Source: Chloroflexota bacterium (GTDB taxonomy: Bacteria > Chloroflexota > Dehalococcoidia > GIF9 > UBA5629). Taken from it: a stretch of DNA of 27,560 bases. Shown here in pieces: positions 14,052-21,980 of this stretch. The stretch is from positions 1-27,560 of the forward strand of contig JAPLHI010000138.1 of the NCBI GenBank assembly GCA_026389695.1, written 5' to 3'. Positions within the stretch are counted from its first letter, which is position 1, and the number at the start of each line of letters is the position of its first letter. The position numbers and the translations under genes are program-made. Under the pieces are notes generated by a model. The model did no database searches and was not told the DNA's origin. It saw nothing but the letters and a program-made list of their open reading frames with translations.

Positions 14052-15280
14052 TTTGTCTCCTCTGTGAGTATATTTTTAAGTTCATAAAGGGCTGCAATCG
14101 CTGCCCGCTGTTTAACCTGCATACGCGTACCGGGATATATTTTTTTAAAACCGTGTTTTCCTGCGTTATTTTCAATCCCGATTACTATAGTTCCGAGTTT
14201 GTTATTTAGTTCGTCGGGTTCCGTTACACCTATCAAACCAATCCCGAAAGATGTCTCATATTTAGCTTTAATGGCCGACGCCATTTTACAGGCTACTTCC
14301 TGACTGACCATGCCATATTGCTCAATGATATCATCGTTTATTCCATATTCCCGTTTCAAATCGTCACGGTTAATCACTATCCCATATCTAAAAAATTTCG
14401 AGCTCTCCGGAATATTTGTAATGGTATTCGCCAGTATACCCCCCGTCCCCGCTTCGATCACAGCAAGATTCATATTATTGGTTATCAGCAGATTTGCGAT
14501 AATCCCTTCCAGAGTGTCGGAATCCGATCCCCAGATATATTTACCCAAAATCTCATGGATTTCGCCTGCCGCCTTATTTACCAGTTCCTCTGCGCTACCG
14601 AGCGTCTCTGCTTTAGCCGTAATACGAAGGTGAATTCCGTCCGGCTTGGCATAAATACCGACAGTCGGATTTTTTGCGAGCAAATATGTTCTGGTTAACT
14701 CGCCGACTTTAGCTTCGCTCAAGCTAAATGTTTTCAGCGTTTTAGAATATATGATGGCATCGCAATATTTTTTCTGTAATTGTGGAGCCACTACATTGGA
14801 CCACATTTGCTGCATTTCACCCGGGGGTCCCGGCATAGCTATGATAACGTGTTCAGCTCTTTCCACCCACCAGCCCGGCGCCGTACCACGAGGATTGGCA
14901 ATGACGCCGGCCGAAGGAATGATGGAAGCCTGTTTGATGTTGCTTTCAGGCATGTCCATATTAAAACGTTTGAATAATTCTTTGAATTGATTTACTAAAG
15001 ACTGGTCAATGGTGATAGGTTCTTGGAAAAATTCAGCGATGGCTTCCCTGGTAATGTCATCTTCAGTTGGGCCCAATCCCCCGGTAGTGATGATGATATC
15101 GGATCTTTGCCAGGCGTGATTCAGCGTTTCTATGAGTCTTTGCTTGTTATCTCCGACGGTAGAAATGAAATGCAAATCTATTCCGAGTAACGGTAACTGA
15201 CTGGCCAGATAAGCGGCATTAGTATCAGTTATCTCACCAAGAAGAAGCTCAGTGCCTATCGAAATTATTTCTGCTTTCAT
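14042..15280 (-). CDS. cinA: CinA-like protein (MoaB-like domain plus altered PncC domain)
   Basis: A 412-aa two-domain protein. The N-domain (about 1-170) is the molybdopterin-binding/COG1058 fold with I-S-I-G-T-E-L-L-L-G (6-15) and T-T-G-G-L-G-P-T-E-D-D (65-75); in CinA it is linked to ADP-ribose/NAD metabolism. The C-domain (about 255-405) is related to NMN amidohydrolase PncC. The PncC motif E-S-C-T-G-G reads E-A-G-T-G-G at 276-281, so the nucleophilic Ser appears lost. The usual T-G-I-A-G-P stretch reads I-G-V-T-E-P. The deamidase half is therefore probably inactive or altered. The stop overlaps speD; thiC ends 20 bases upstream of the start. Confidence 0.9.
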   Translation of the reverse strand: MKAEIISIGTELLLGEITDTNAAYLASQLPLLGIDLHFISTVGDNKQRLIETLNHAWQRSDIIITTGGLGPTEDDITREAIAEFFQEPITIDQSLVNQFKELFKRFNMDMPESNIKQASIIPSAGVIANPRGTAPGWWVERAEHVIIAMPGPPGEMQQMWSNVVAPQLQKKYCDAIIYSKTLKTFSLSEAKVGELTRTYLLAKNPTVGIYAKPDGIHLRITAKAETLGSAEELVNKAAGEIHEILGKYIWGSDSDTLEGIIANLLITNNMNLAVIEAGTGGILANTITNIPESSKFFRYGIVINRDDLKREYGINDDIIEQYGMVSQEVACKMASAIKAKYETSFGIGLIGVTEPDELNNKLGTIVIGIENNAGKHGFKKIYPGTRMQVKQRAAIAALYELKNILTEETKCT

Positions 15281-15300
15281 CTAATAACATAAGGTTCCTA

Positions 15301-16596
15301 TTAACATTTAGTAGCGGTGATGCCGAGATACTTCTCTACTAAATCCATCGCGCAGTAGTCTCCGCACATACTACAGGCGCGGCCCCGTACAGCGTATTTA
15401 CTGCGCAAATTATGCACCTTTTCAGGGTCAAGTGATAATTCAGCCTGTTTTTCCCAGTCAAGATTCTTTCTTGCCACAGACATTTGTTTATCCCAATCTG
15501 CGGCTTTACCCTGGCTCCTGATAATATCAGCAGCATGCGCTGCAATGCGCGATGCTATTACGCCGTCCTTGACATCTTTGGCGTCCGGGAGAGCGAGATG
15601 TTCGGCAGGAGTTACATAACACAAAAAATCAGCTCCAAAAGCACCCGCGATAGCTCCGCCGATGGCACTGGTGATATGATCGTAACCGGCTCCGATATCG
15701 GTAACCAGCGGTCCTAAAACGTAGAACGGCGCTTCATGACAGATACTTTTTTGAATTTGCACATTTGTAGCAATATGGTTAAGCGGTAGATGGCCCGGTC
15801 CTTCGACCATAACTTGCACTCCTGCGTTCCAGGCACGCTCAACCAGCTCGCCCAGGGTAATCAGTTCCTGTATTTGCGGCCTGTCGGTGGCATCTGCCAG
15901 ACAGCCGGGCCTCATTCCATCACCCAGGCTTAAGGTAACATCGTGTTTATGCGCTATTTCCAATAAACGGTCGTAGTGTTCGAAGAGGGGATTTTCTCTC
16001 TGGTGATACAGCATCCAACCGATCAGGAAAGCACCGCCGCGTGAAACCACGTCGGTAACACGGCGCTGACTTTTTAGCGCATTGACAGCAGCCTGAGTAA
16101 CGCCGCAATGTACCGTTATGAAATCAACACCTTCCCTGGCTTGCTGTTCAATTACCGAAAAGATATCATCAACCGTTGTTTCTACCAGAGGTCCGTATTT
16201 TTCGCCGGCCTCAATCATAGCCTGGTAAATAGGAACGGTGCCGACAGGCACGGCGCTTTCTCCTAATACAGCGCGCCGGACTGCATTAATATCACCGCCT
16301 GTGCTAAGATCCATCACAGTATCGGAGCCATATTTTACGGCTATATGAAGTTTTTCAAGTTCGCTTGAGATCGTGCCGTAATCGGAGGAAGTTCCAATAT
16401 TGGCATTGATTTTGATTCTCAAATCTTTTCCGATGCCGCAGATTGTCTGAATTTGGTGGTTTGCGTTACAGGGTATGACAACCTTACCTGCTGCTGTATG
16501 TTCGCAAATGAGCTCCTCGCTTACGTGTTCCTGAGCGGCGACAGATTTCATCTGCGAGGTTATAGTCCCTTTGCGGGCACATTCAATTTGTGTCAT
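15301..16596 (-). CDS. thiC: Phosphomethylpyrimidine synthase ThiC
   Basis: A radical-SAM enzyme that converts aminoimidazole ribotide to HMP phosphate for thiamine. The 431-aa product (start ATG 16594-16596, N-terminus M-T-Q-I-E-C-A-R-K-G) is of the short anaerobe/archaeal length, without the N-terminal extension of E. coli ThiC. Typical blocks include N-A-N-I-G-T-S-S-D, D-L-S-T-G-G-D-I, V-E-G-P-G-H-L-P-L and Y-V-T-P-A-E-H-L. The C-terminal cluster motif reads C-S-M-C-G-D-Y-C, a C-X2-C-X3-C spacing. A TTG at 16605 is an alternative start. A TPP riboswitch immediately upstream confirms the assignment and the regulation by thiamine pyrophosphate. The paralogous 5-hydroxybenzimidazole synthases (BzaF) are less likely with a TPP switch. 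Confidence 0.95.
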   Translation of the reverse strand: MTQIECARKGTITSQMKSVAAQEHVSEELICEHTAAGKVVIPCNANHQIQTICGIGKDLRIKINANIGTSSDYGTISSELEKLHIAVKYGSDTVMDLSTGGDINAVRRAVLGESAVPVGTVPIYQAMIEAGEKYGPLVETTVDDIFSVIEQQAREGVDFITVHCGVTQAAVNALKSQRRVTDVVSRGGAFLIGWMLYHQRENPLFEHYDRLLEIAHKHDVTLSLGDGMRPGCLADATDRPQIQELITLGELVERAWNAGVQVMVEGPGHLPLNHIATNVQIQKSICHEAPFYVLGPLVTDIGAGYDHITSAIGGAIAGAFGADFLCYVTPAEHLALPDAKDVKDGVIASRIAAHAADIIRSQGKAADWDKQMSVARKNLDWEKQAELSLDPEKVHNLRSKYAVRGRACSMCGDYCAMDLVEKYLGITATKC

Positions 16597-16603
16597 ATCC
16601 TTC

Positions 16604-16648
16604 AAAATAAAAAACCAAGAGTTATCATATATTCAACGTAACCCTTGG
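16604..16648 (-). terminator. Riboswitch-controlled terminator ahead of thiC
   Basis: On the minus strand CCAAGGGTTA (16639-16648) pairs with TAACTCTTGG (16615-16624), ten base pairs with one G-U. TTTTTTATTTT follows, running to the thiC ribosome-binding region. The left arm can instead pair with AACCCTTG of the aptamer core (16692-16699). Confidence 0.85.
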
Positions 16649-16657
16649 CCGGTTACC

Positions 16658-16747
16658 GCTTCCCTACGCTCGAATTACCAAGGGCAGGTTTCAAGGGTTC
16701 CCCGCTTTTGCGGAGTCTCAGCCTGAGATATCTGCGCACCCCTAGCG
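16658..16747 (-). ncRNA. TPP riboswitch (THI element) of thiC
   Basis: On the minus strand the conserved TPP aptamer segments appear in order: CTAGGGGTGC, GGCTGAGA, AACCCTTGAAACCTG, GGTAAT and GCGTAGGGAAGC. Terminal stem P1 is GCTAGGGG...CCCT-type pairing around these blocks. It lies about 60-150 bases before thiC and is followed by an intrinsic terminator (16604-16648). High TPP is expected to hold the aptamer and allow termination of the thiC transcript. Confidence 0.95.
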
Positions 16748-16773
16748 GTCAATATCTTTTCTACAGTGACCTA

Positions 16774-16803
16774 AATATAGCATACGTTTATATTAAAAAA
16801 CAA
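16774..16803 (-). promoter_or_regulatory. Candidate promoter of the thiC operon
   Basis: On the minus strand TTGTTT and TATATT (16774-16779) are separated by 18 bases, about 30 bases before the riboswitch. The -10 matches 5 of 6 positions, the -35 only 3 of 6. Confidence 0.4.
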
Positions 16804-16848
16804 GTAAAATCAATTGAGATTCAATACAGCCGGATGGTATGGTTGTCT

Positions 16849-18474
16849 TCAATAGCGGTTTCTGCTGATCAGGGCCAATACTGCAAATACTATGATGGCG
16901 ATTACCAGGATTAAGATTGTCACAGACATCGCTATTACCAGCGGAGAAGTGGAGACAATTTCGAATTTCCAGGCATTTGACCATGGTCCTTCGACCCCGG
17001 TATCATCTACCGCTTTTACTCTCCAGTAATAGATACCTGTATTCGGCAGGCTTGTCCTGGCCAGAAGATAGCTGTTCGAGCTGATATTTTCCTTATGAAA
17101 TACAGGTGCAGAAAAATCGTTGGATCTGGATATCTGTAAATTGTAAGTTAATTCCGAAGGATCATCTGCTGCAGACCAGGTCATGGTAGTAAGAGCAGAA
17201 TTATTCACTTTCTTATCGGAACCAGAAAAATAGTCGCCCAGTCCACCGAGATACTGGAACGTATTCATAATAATGTCGAGCACCGAATTAAAAACCTGTA
17301 ACCTGGCGCCTGTACCCGGCGATAGCAATTGTGGAGCTGTGGGTGTGCCTTTTGTTGCTGAAAAAACAGCCTCTGCTGACGCCCCTTTGTTTCCTGTTGC
17401 TGTAATAGTATGTTCTTTACCCGGGCTAAAAGGTATCTGAAAAGTTGACATGAAACTGCCACTGCTATCTGTTACCGCCGTTATGCCGGTGTCAGCTTTA
17501 TCATAGGTAACAGTTACAGATTCTCCACTGTTGAAGCCGGTTCCATTGATTTTTACCGTGGTGCCCTTATTACCTTCCCTGGGCGTCAATTCGATTTGCG
17601 GTGTGACCTCGAATCCTATATCAGGGATTATACCCCTGGGGGTAAAGCTGCTTCCGTAAACACCTATAACATGTTTACCCTTGACGCTCGGTGGAACGGT
17701 TATCGTGCAATTAAAATTTCCGTTAGGCTCTGCCACAAAATTCATATCCGTTATCGGCCCGTCCCATGTTATGGTTACACCATCTTCCCCCGGTCGAAAA
17801 CCGACTCCTGTAATAGTTACTTTAGTGCCCACAGGGCCTGATAAGGGTTTAGCTTTGCAAAATGGTCCGATGGTAAAGAGTATTTCAGACATTTCCGATT
17901 GTTGAGTTATTTCTCCTGATGCTGCCAGTATATATTCCCCTTTGGGGAGGTAGGGCACATCAAAAACGGTATACCAGGTACCGGTTTTATCTGCACTTAG
18001 GGGCAACTTCGACAGCGGTTTTCCATCCAGTGTCGGTTTAATTTTAGTTTCACCAGGAAGAAAACCACTTCCGGAAAGCAAAATAGGTATACCGATCTTT
18101 CCCCACGACGGATCGGTACTAACACTGGGGGTAATAATAAAGGTGGTCGAAGCGGTAATATCAGCCCAGTTGCTGTCATCCGTGACTTTGATTGTATGTT
18201 CGCCTTTGGCTGACTGAGGTGCTTCGAAGGTGTAATTTATTTGCCCTGCTTTGGAAATAGGCACATTTTGTATTAACTTCTTTCCGTCCCAGTAGATAGT
18301 GGCCATCTTACCGATATACCCTTCCCCGGTTATCGAAATTTGTGAGCCGGCGGTTCCTGAGGCAGGCGCAACGGAAATGTTGATAGCGAAAGCCGGTGAA
18401 GGCAGGAGTATATTTACAGTTAGAACAATTATGGAGATCAGAGACGCAAACAGAGAAATCCTACGCGGGGTCAA
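16849..18474 (-). CDS. Secreted, membrane-anchored protein with IPT/TIG-like repeats
   Basis: The 541-aa product has an N-terminal signal peptide (basic M-T-P-R-R, hydrophobic core, cleavage probably after S-P-A-F-A near residue 29). Four Ig-like IPT/TIG-type repeats follow, starting near residues 31, 132, 206 and 290. Each shows the pattern P-x-x-G-x-x-G-(S/T)-x-(V/I)-x-(I/L)-x-G-x-G-(F/Y). A fibronectin-type-III-like segment (about 380-505, with Y-Y-W-R-V-K-A-V-D) and a C-terminal transmembrane helix ending in R-N-R-Y follow. It is therefore expected on the outer face of the membrane. The start is TTG (18472-18474) with AAGGA seven bases upstream. Substrate or partner unknown. Confidence 0.85.
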   Translation of the reverse strand: MTPRRISLFASLISIIVLTVNILLPSPAFAINISVAPASGTAGSQISITGEGYIGKMATIYWDGKKLIQNVPISKAGQINYTFEAPQSAKGEHTIKVTDDSNWADITASTTFIITPSVSTDPSWGKIGIPILLSGSGFLPGETKIKPTLDGKPLSKLPLSADKTGTWYTVFDVPYLPKGEYILAASGEITQQSEMSEILFTIGPFCKAKPLSGPVGTKVTITGVGFRPGEDGVTITWDGPITDMNFVAEPNGNFNCTITVPPSVKGKHVIGVYGSSFTPRGIIPDIGFEVTPQIELTPREGNKGTTVKINGTGFNSGESVTVTYDKADTGITAVTDSSGSFMSTFQIPFSPGKEHTITATGNKGASAEAVFSATKGTPTAPQLLSPGTGARLQVFNSVLDIIMNTFQYLGGLGDYFSGSDKKVNNSALTTMTWSAADDPSELTYNLQISRSNDFSAPVFHKENISSNSYLLARTSLPNTGIYYWRVKAVDDTGVEGPWSNAWKFEIVSTSPLVIAMSVTILILVIAIIVFAVLALISRNRY

Positions 18475-18589
18475 TGTATTTTCCTTGGCAGTTTATAGTT
18501 CTCATGAAACTAAACGATGCGATACAAATAGACACAGCAAATGTTAGCTTATAACAATCAGGTTTAAAAATCAATTATCGTGATTGTGG

Positions 18590-18619
18590 TTGACACCAAG
18601 CGTTGTATGTTGATAGACT
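18590..18619 (+). promoter_or_regulatory. Promoter of tRNA-Asp
   Basis: A perfect TTGACA (18590-18595) and TAGACT (18614-18619) are separated by 18 bases, about 45 bases before the tRNA. Confidence 0.6.
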
Positions 18620-18664
18620 TTTATAGTAATTTCCATCGTAAGTTCAAGCATCTCCGTCAAGCAA

Positions 18665-18738
18665 GGCCCCGTGGTGTAGCGGTCAAACATGCCACCCTGT
18701 CACGGTGGAGATCGTGGGTTCGAATCCCATCGGGGTCG
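18665..18738 (+). tRNA. tRNA-Asp (anticodon GTC)
   Basis: A 74-base cloverleaf can be folded by hand. The acceptor stem is GGCCCCG with CGGGGTC (one G-U), the anticodon stem CCACC with GGTGG, and the loop CTGTCAC has anticodon GTC at 18699-18701. The T arm carries GTTCGAATC. The discriminator base is G and CCA is not encoded, so it must be added after transcription. Confidence 0.95.
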
Positions 18739-18756
18739 TATCATCTTCAATTTTAC

Positions 18757-18786
18757 TTGACAGTGATTCCTTTTTTTCTTTAGACT
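18757..18786 (+). promoter_or_regulatory. Promoter of plsY
   Basis: TTGACA (18757-18762) and TAGACT (18781-18786) are 18 bases apart, the same hexamers and spacing as the tRNA-Asp promoter 167 bases upstream. Transcription would begin near 18793, just ahead of plsY. Confidence 0.6.
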
Positions 18787-18833
18787 TGCCGTCAGCGTTG
18801 TATTAATCTATTATGGGAACGTGGGGCTGCGAG

Positions 18834-19457
18834 ATGGATATAGCTTTATTAATATTGCTATCGGTTTTGTCTTTCCTGTTAGGCGCCTGCCCGTTTTCCG
18901 TTTGGATTGGTAGACTTGCCCTTGACACAGATATACGGTTGTATGGCGATGGCAATCCGGGAGCATATAACGTATTTCGGGCCGGGGGTAGATTGTGGGG
19001 TGTTGTTGTCCTGCTTGCTGACATACTTAAAGGCATGCCCTTCATATTGATTGCCCGGCTTGCATTCGGGCTACCGCAAATGGCGCTTTACATAATAGCG
19101 CTGTCAGCAGTTCTGGGGCATGCCTACTCGCCTTTTCTAAGTTTCAGGGGTGGTAAAGCGCTTGCTGTCGCCGGCGGAACAATGTTTGCCATCCCGCTGC
19201 CGGATATGGTCATCTCCTATGCAATTTTAATGTTTATCGGCTTCCTCTGGGTAGACAACGATGCCTGGACGGTTATGTTGGCTTCCGTCGGCTCCATCGT
19301 TTTTCTTGTTGTGAATCATAGTGACAGCATGGAGATAGTATTTATCTCCTGCCTTCTGATAGTATTTATCCTGAAACACTTCAAGGACTTAAAAATTTTA
19401 CCGCACCTGTCAGGCCGTCTTGTAACCTGGCTGAGATCGCGGAAGAGAACGGCATAG
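18834..19457 (+). CDS. plsY: Glycerol-3-phosphate acyltransferase PlsY
   Basis: A polytopic membrane enzyme (207 aa from this start) that acylates glycerol 3-phosphate from acyl-phosphate, the first committed step of phospholipid synthesis. The three PlsY motifs are present: D-I-R-L-Y-G-D-G-N-P-G-A-Y-N-V-F-R (motif 1, usually G-S-G-N-x-G-A-T-N), L-A-D-I-L-K-G (motif 2) and G-H-A-Y-S-P-F-L-S-F-R-G-G-K (motif 3). Two starts are possible, 18813 and 18834. The second begins right at the first membrane helix and has a GGGG stretch upstream, so I prefer it, but not strongly. Motif 1 deviates (D for S, Y for T), so the substrate site may be tuned differently. cdsA in this window acts later in the same pathway. 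Confidence 0.88.
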   Translation: MDIALLILLSVLSFLLGACPFSVWIGRLALDTDIRLYGDGNPGAYNVFRAGGRLWGVVVLLADILKGMPFILIARLAFGLPQMALYIIALSAVLGHAYSPFLSFRGGKALAVAGGTMFAIPLPDMVISYAILMFIGFLWVDNDAWTVMLASVGSIVFLVVNHSDSMEIVFISCLLIVFILKHFKDLKILPHLSGRLVTWLRSRKRTA

Positions 19458-19492
19458 GCATATACGGTATTAATAACTGGAGTAGTATAAGC

Positions 19493-20656
19493 TTGGTATA
19501 TCAGTGGTTGGTTTCCGCAGGTTTAGTTATTTTTTTTGTCAATCTGTGCCTGAACCTGTTGTTTCTCAAGCGTCCTTCAAAAAATGCCCCCGTACCGGAT
19601 GATGCTCCGCTCGTTTCCGTGCTTATTCCCGCCAGAAATGAAGAGGATAATATTGAGAACTGCTTAAATTCTATTCTGAGGCAGGATTATCCCAATTATG
19701 AAGTGCTGGTGCTCGATGACAACTCGACAGATAGAACCTCGGAAATAGTGAGTGAAATTCAGTCACGGGATCACCGCATTCGCTTATTCAAAGGTAAACC
19801 ACTGCCTGATAACTGGGCCGGCAAGTGCTTTGCCTGCTATCAGTTAGCCCAACAGGCGCACGGTTCATGGCTGCTCTTTGTAGACGCGGATACCACACAC
19901 GAACCGCATATGATAAGGGCTACGCTGGATATTGCCGCAGATAATAAGATATCCATGCTTTCAGGTTTGCCGCGGCAGGATGTCAGGGGATTAACTCAAA
20001 AAATAGTTATACCGATACTTTTTTATTTCATTATAGAAACATGGTTCCCGCTATGGTGGTTTCATCGCTCCAAAAAACCGGGGCCCACGCTGGCAATCGG
20101 GCAGTTTCTTTTATTTAGAGCGGACGAATACTGGCGCATCGGGGGACATGAGCTGGTGAAATCCAGGATCATGGAGGACGTATGGTTCGGTATTGAAATG
20201 AGCAGACGCGGCGGACGAACATTGTCCATCGATTTATCTAATACAGTCACTACCAGGATGTACGCCAATCTGGGGGCTATGACCGAAGGCTGCATTAAAT
20301 GGATGTATTCAGTGGCGGCTTTATCTCCAATGGCACTGGTAGGATTCGTACTTGCCGCCTATATATTCTACATAGCACCCTTCTACTGGCTGATAGTAGG
20401 ACCGCTAAACTCACTTATTTCCGATGCATCCTTAACAGAAACGGGCTGGCTTATCATAAGCCAGGTGTTATTCATATTGTTCATGCGGCTGATCACAGAT
20501 ACATATTTTAAGGGATCTCATCTTTCACTGGTATTTCATCCTCTGGGTATGGCGTTCCTGATACTGACGGTGTTATACAGCTCCTCACGGCGTGCTTTAG
20601 GAGCCGGAGTTGCCTGGAAAGACAGGGTTTATCATAGTTTAACGCAAATAAAATAA
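19493..20656 (+). CDS. Membrane-bound family 2 glycosyltransferase
   Basis: A 387-aa protein with an N-terminal membrane helix (about 5-25), a GT-A catalytic domain (about 38-270) and three C-terminal helices (about 280-370). The nucleotide-sugar site is shown by V-S-V-L-I-P-A-R-N-E-E, then V-L-D-D-N-S-T-D. The metal-binding D-x-D is in D-A-D-T, and the acceptor side shows I-M-E-D-V. The layout and the D-N-W-A-G-K-C stretch resemble transferases of the CrtQ/HpnB type that glycosylate carotenoids or hopanoids. No isoprenoid partner gene is adjacent, so the acceptor is unknown. The start is TTG (19493-19495), with GGAG about ten bases upstream. It follows plsY by 35 bases and may be cotranscribed. 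Confidence 0.82.
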   Translation: MVYQWLVSAGLVIFFVNLCLNLLFLKRPSKNAPVPDDAPLVSVLIPARNEEDNIENCLNSILRQDYPNYEVLVLDDNSTDRTSEIVSEIQSRDHRIRLFKGKPLPDNWAGKCFACYQLAQQAHGSWLLFVDADTTHEPHMIRATLDIAADNKISMLSGLPRQDVRGLTQKIVIPILFYFIIETWFPLWWFHRSKKPGPTLAIGQFLLFRADEYWRIGGHELVKSRIMEDVWFGIEMSRRGGRTLSIDLSNTVTTRMYANLGAMTEGCIKWMYSVAALSPMALVGFVLAAYIFYIAPFYWLIVGPLNSLISDASLTETGWLIISQVLFILFMRLITDTYFKGSHLSLVFHPLGMAFLILTVLYSSSRRALGAGVAWKDRVYHSLTQIK

Positions 20657-20757
20657 GCTGCAATACACGGCCAATATTTAGGGATATATTTCTGATGTCC
20701 ATACTGTAACCTGCAAAAATTCAGTCTGGAGTTATATTATTGATTTAAGGAGTAACA

Positions 20758-21963
20758 ATGGATTTTAAATTCAGCGAAAAAGAGGAGAGGCTGCGTGAAG
20801 AGATCCGCCGGTTTGCCAGGGTAGAGCTGGCCGGAAGAAATACTATAGCAGGCATGGAGGAAGAAAGCAGTGATGAAGACTGGGAATTTGCCATGTCCAT
20901 GTCCCGGAGGCTTGCACAGAAGGGATGGCTGACTATGGCCTGGCCCAAAGAATATGGCGGTCAGGGAGCATCTTTTTTTGAACAGCATGTATACGTTGAC
21001 GAGGCAAGTTATTGGGGCATACCGGGAACAAGTATGGGAGTTAGCGGGATAGGTTGGGTTGGCCTTTCGTTAATGCTGTTTGGAAGCGACGAGCAGAAAA
21101 AAAAGTATATACCTTTAATTGCCAGTGGGGATCCTGACGGAGTCTGGTGCACCGCTTACAGCGAACCGAATGCCGGATCGGATTTTGCCAATATTCAAAC
21201 CCGTGCGGTGAAGAGTGGGGATGAATATATACTCAACGGGCAAAAAATCTGGACCAGTTGCGCGCACCGCGCAAGATGGTGCTGGATGGCAGTGAGAACA
21301 GATGCCAACGTAAAGAAAAAGCAGCACGGCATCAGCCTCATGATCGTTGATATGAAGAGCCCCGGTATTACTATTAAGCCCATATTAAACTACGCCGGAG
21401 TTCATATCTTTAATGAGTTCTTCCTGGATAACGTCAGGGTACCGGTCACCAACCTGGTGGGCACAGAGAACCGTGGCTGGTATCACCTCATGCAATCATT
21501 GGCATTTGAAAGACACAGCATGGCGCCCCAGTTTTTCGGCAGCGCCAGGCGCATTCTGGAGTACATCGTTAAATATGTCAGAGAAACGTCTTACAACGGC
21601 AAGCCCCTGGCAAGTGACCCTGTAATACGCAATAAAATTGCCGAACGGGCAATTGAACTTGATACACTGAAATTATTTGGTTATGAGATTACCTGGAAGA
21701 TGTCCAGGGGAGTAATTCCCGTATACGAGGCAGCAAGGAACAAGGCATACTGCGACTTCTTTATGCAGAGGCTGGCAACCACCGGCACGGAAATCATCGG
21801 CGCTTACTCCCAGGTGGATATGACGTCAAGGTGGTCCAGGATCCTGGGGCTGATAACACGCCTGTACCTCATGTTTCCCGGTCTTTCTATTGCAGCGGGT
21901 ACCGATGAGGTACAGAAAAACATCATCGGACAATTTAAGCTGGGATTGCCCAGGGCTTACTGA
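20758..21963 (+). CDS. Acyl-CoA dehydrogenase, catalytic (alpha-type) subunit, set B
   Basis: A 401-aa FAD enzyme of the same subgroup as the 10613-11797 product but clearly diverged. Motifs: Y-S-E-P-N-A-G-S-D-F (134-143), I-W-T-S-C-A-H (164-170) and a Glu at 251 in A-F-E-R at the isovaleryl-type catalytic position. The C-terminus is A-G-T-D-E-V-Q-K-N-I-I with L-G-L-P-R. AAGGAG precedes the ATG. The next gene starts 17 bases after the stop and encodes a Glu-less partner, so the two probably form an alpha-beta heteromer. First gene of the six-gene plus-strand cluster. Confidence 0.9.
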   Translation: MDFKFSEKEERLREEIRRFARVELAGRNTIAGMEEESSDEDWEFAMSMSRRLAQKGWLTMAWPKEYGGQGASFFEQHVYVDEASYWGIPGTSMGVSGIGWVGLSLMLFGSDEQKKKYIPLIASGDPDGVWCTAYSEPNAGSDFANIQTRAVKSGDEYILNGQKIWTSCAHRARWCWMAVRTDANVKKKQHGISLMIVDMKSPGITIKPILNYAGVHIFNEFFLDNVRVPVTNLVGTENRGWYHLMQSLAFERHSMAPQFFGSARRILEYIVKYVRETSYNGKPLASDPVIRNKIAERAIELDTLKLFGYEITWKMSRGVIPVYEAARNKAYCDFFMQRLATTGTEIIGAYSQVDMTSRWSRILGLITRLYLMFPGLSIAAGTDEVQKNIIGQFKLGLPRAY

Positions 21964-21980
21964 TTGATGAGAGGACAACG

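Noticed and set aside
16645..16914. An 89-codon plus-strand frame over the thiC leader
   Set aside because: It runs across the TPP riboswitch and its flanks, which are explained as structured RNA on the other strand.
18580..18783. A short plus-strand frame around 18665-18738
   Set aside because: It spans the tRNA-Asp gene and is a by-product of it.
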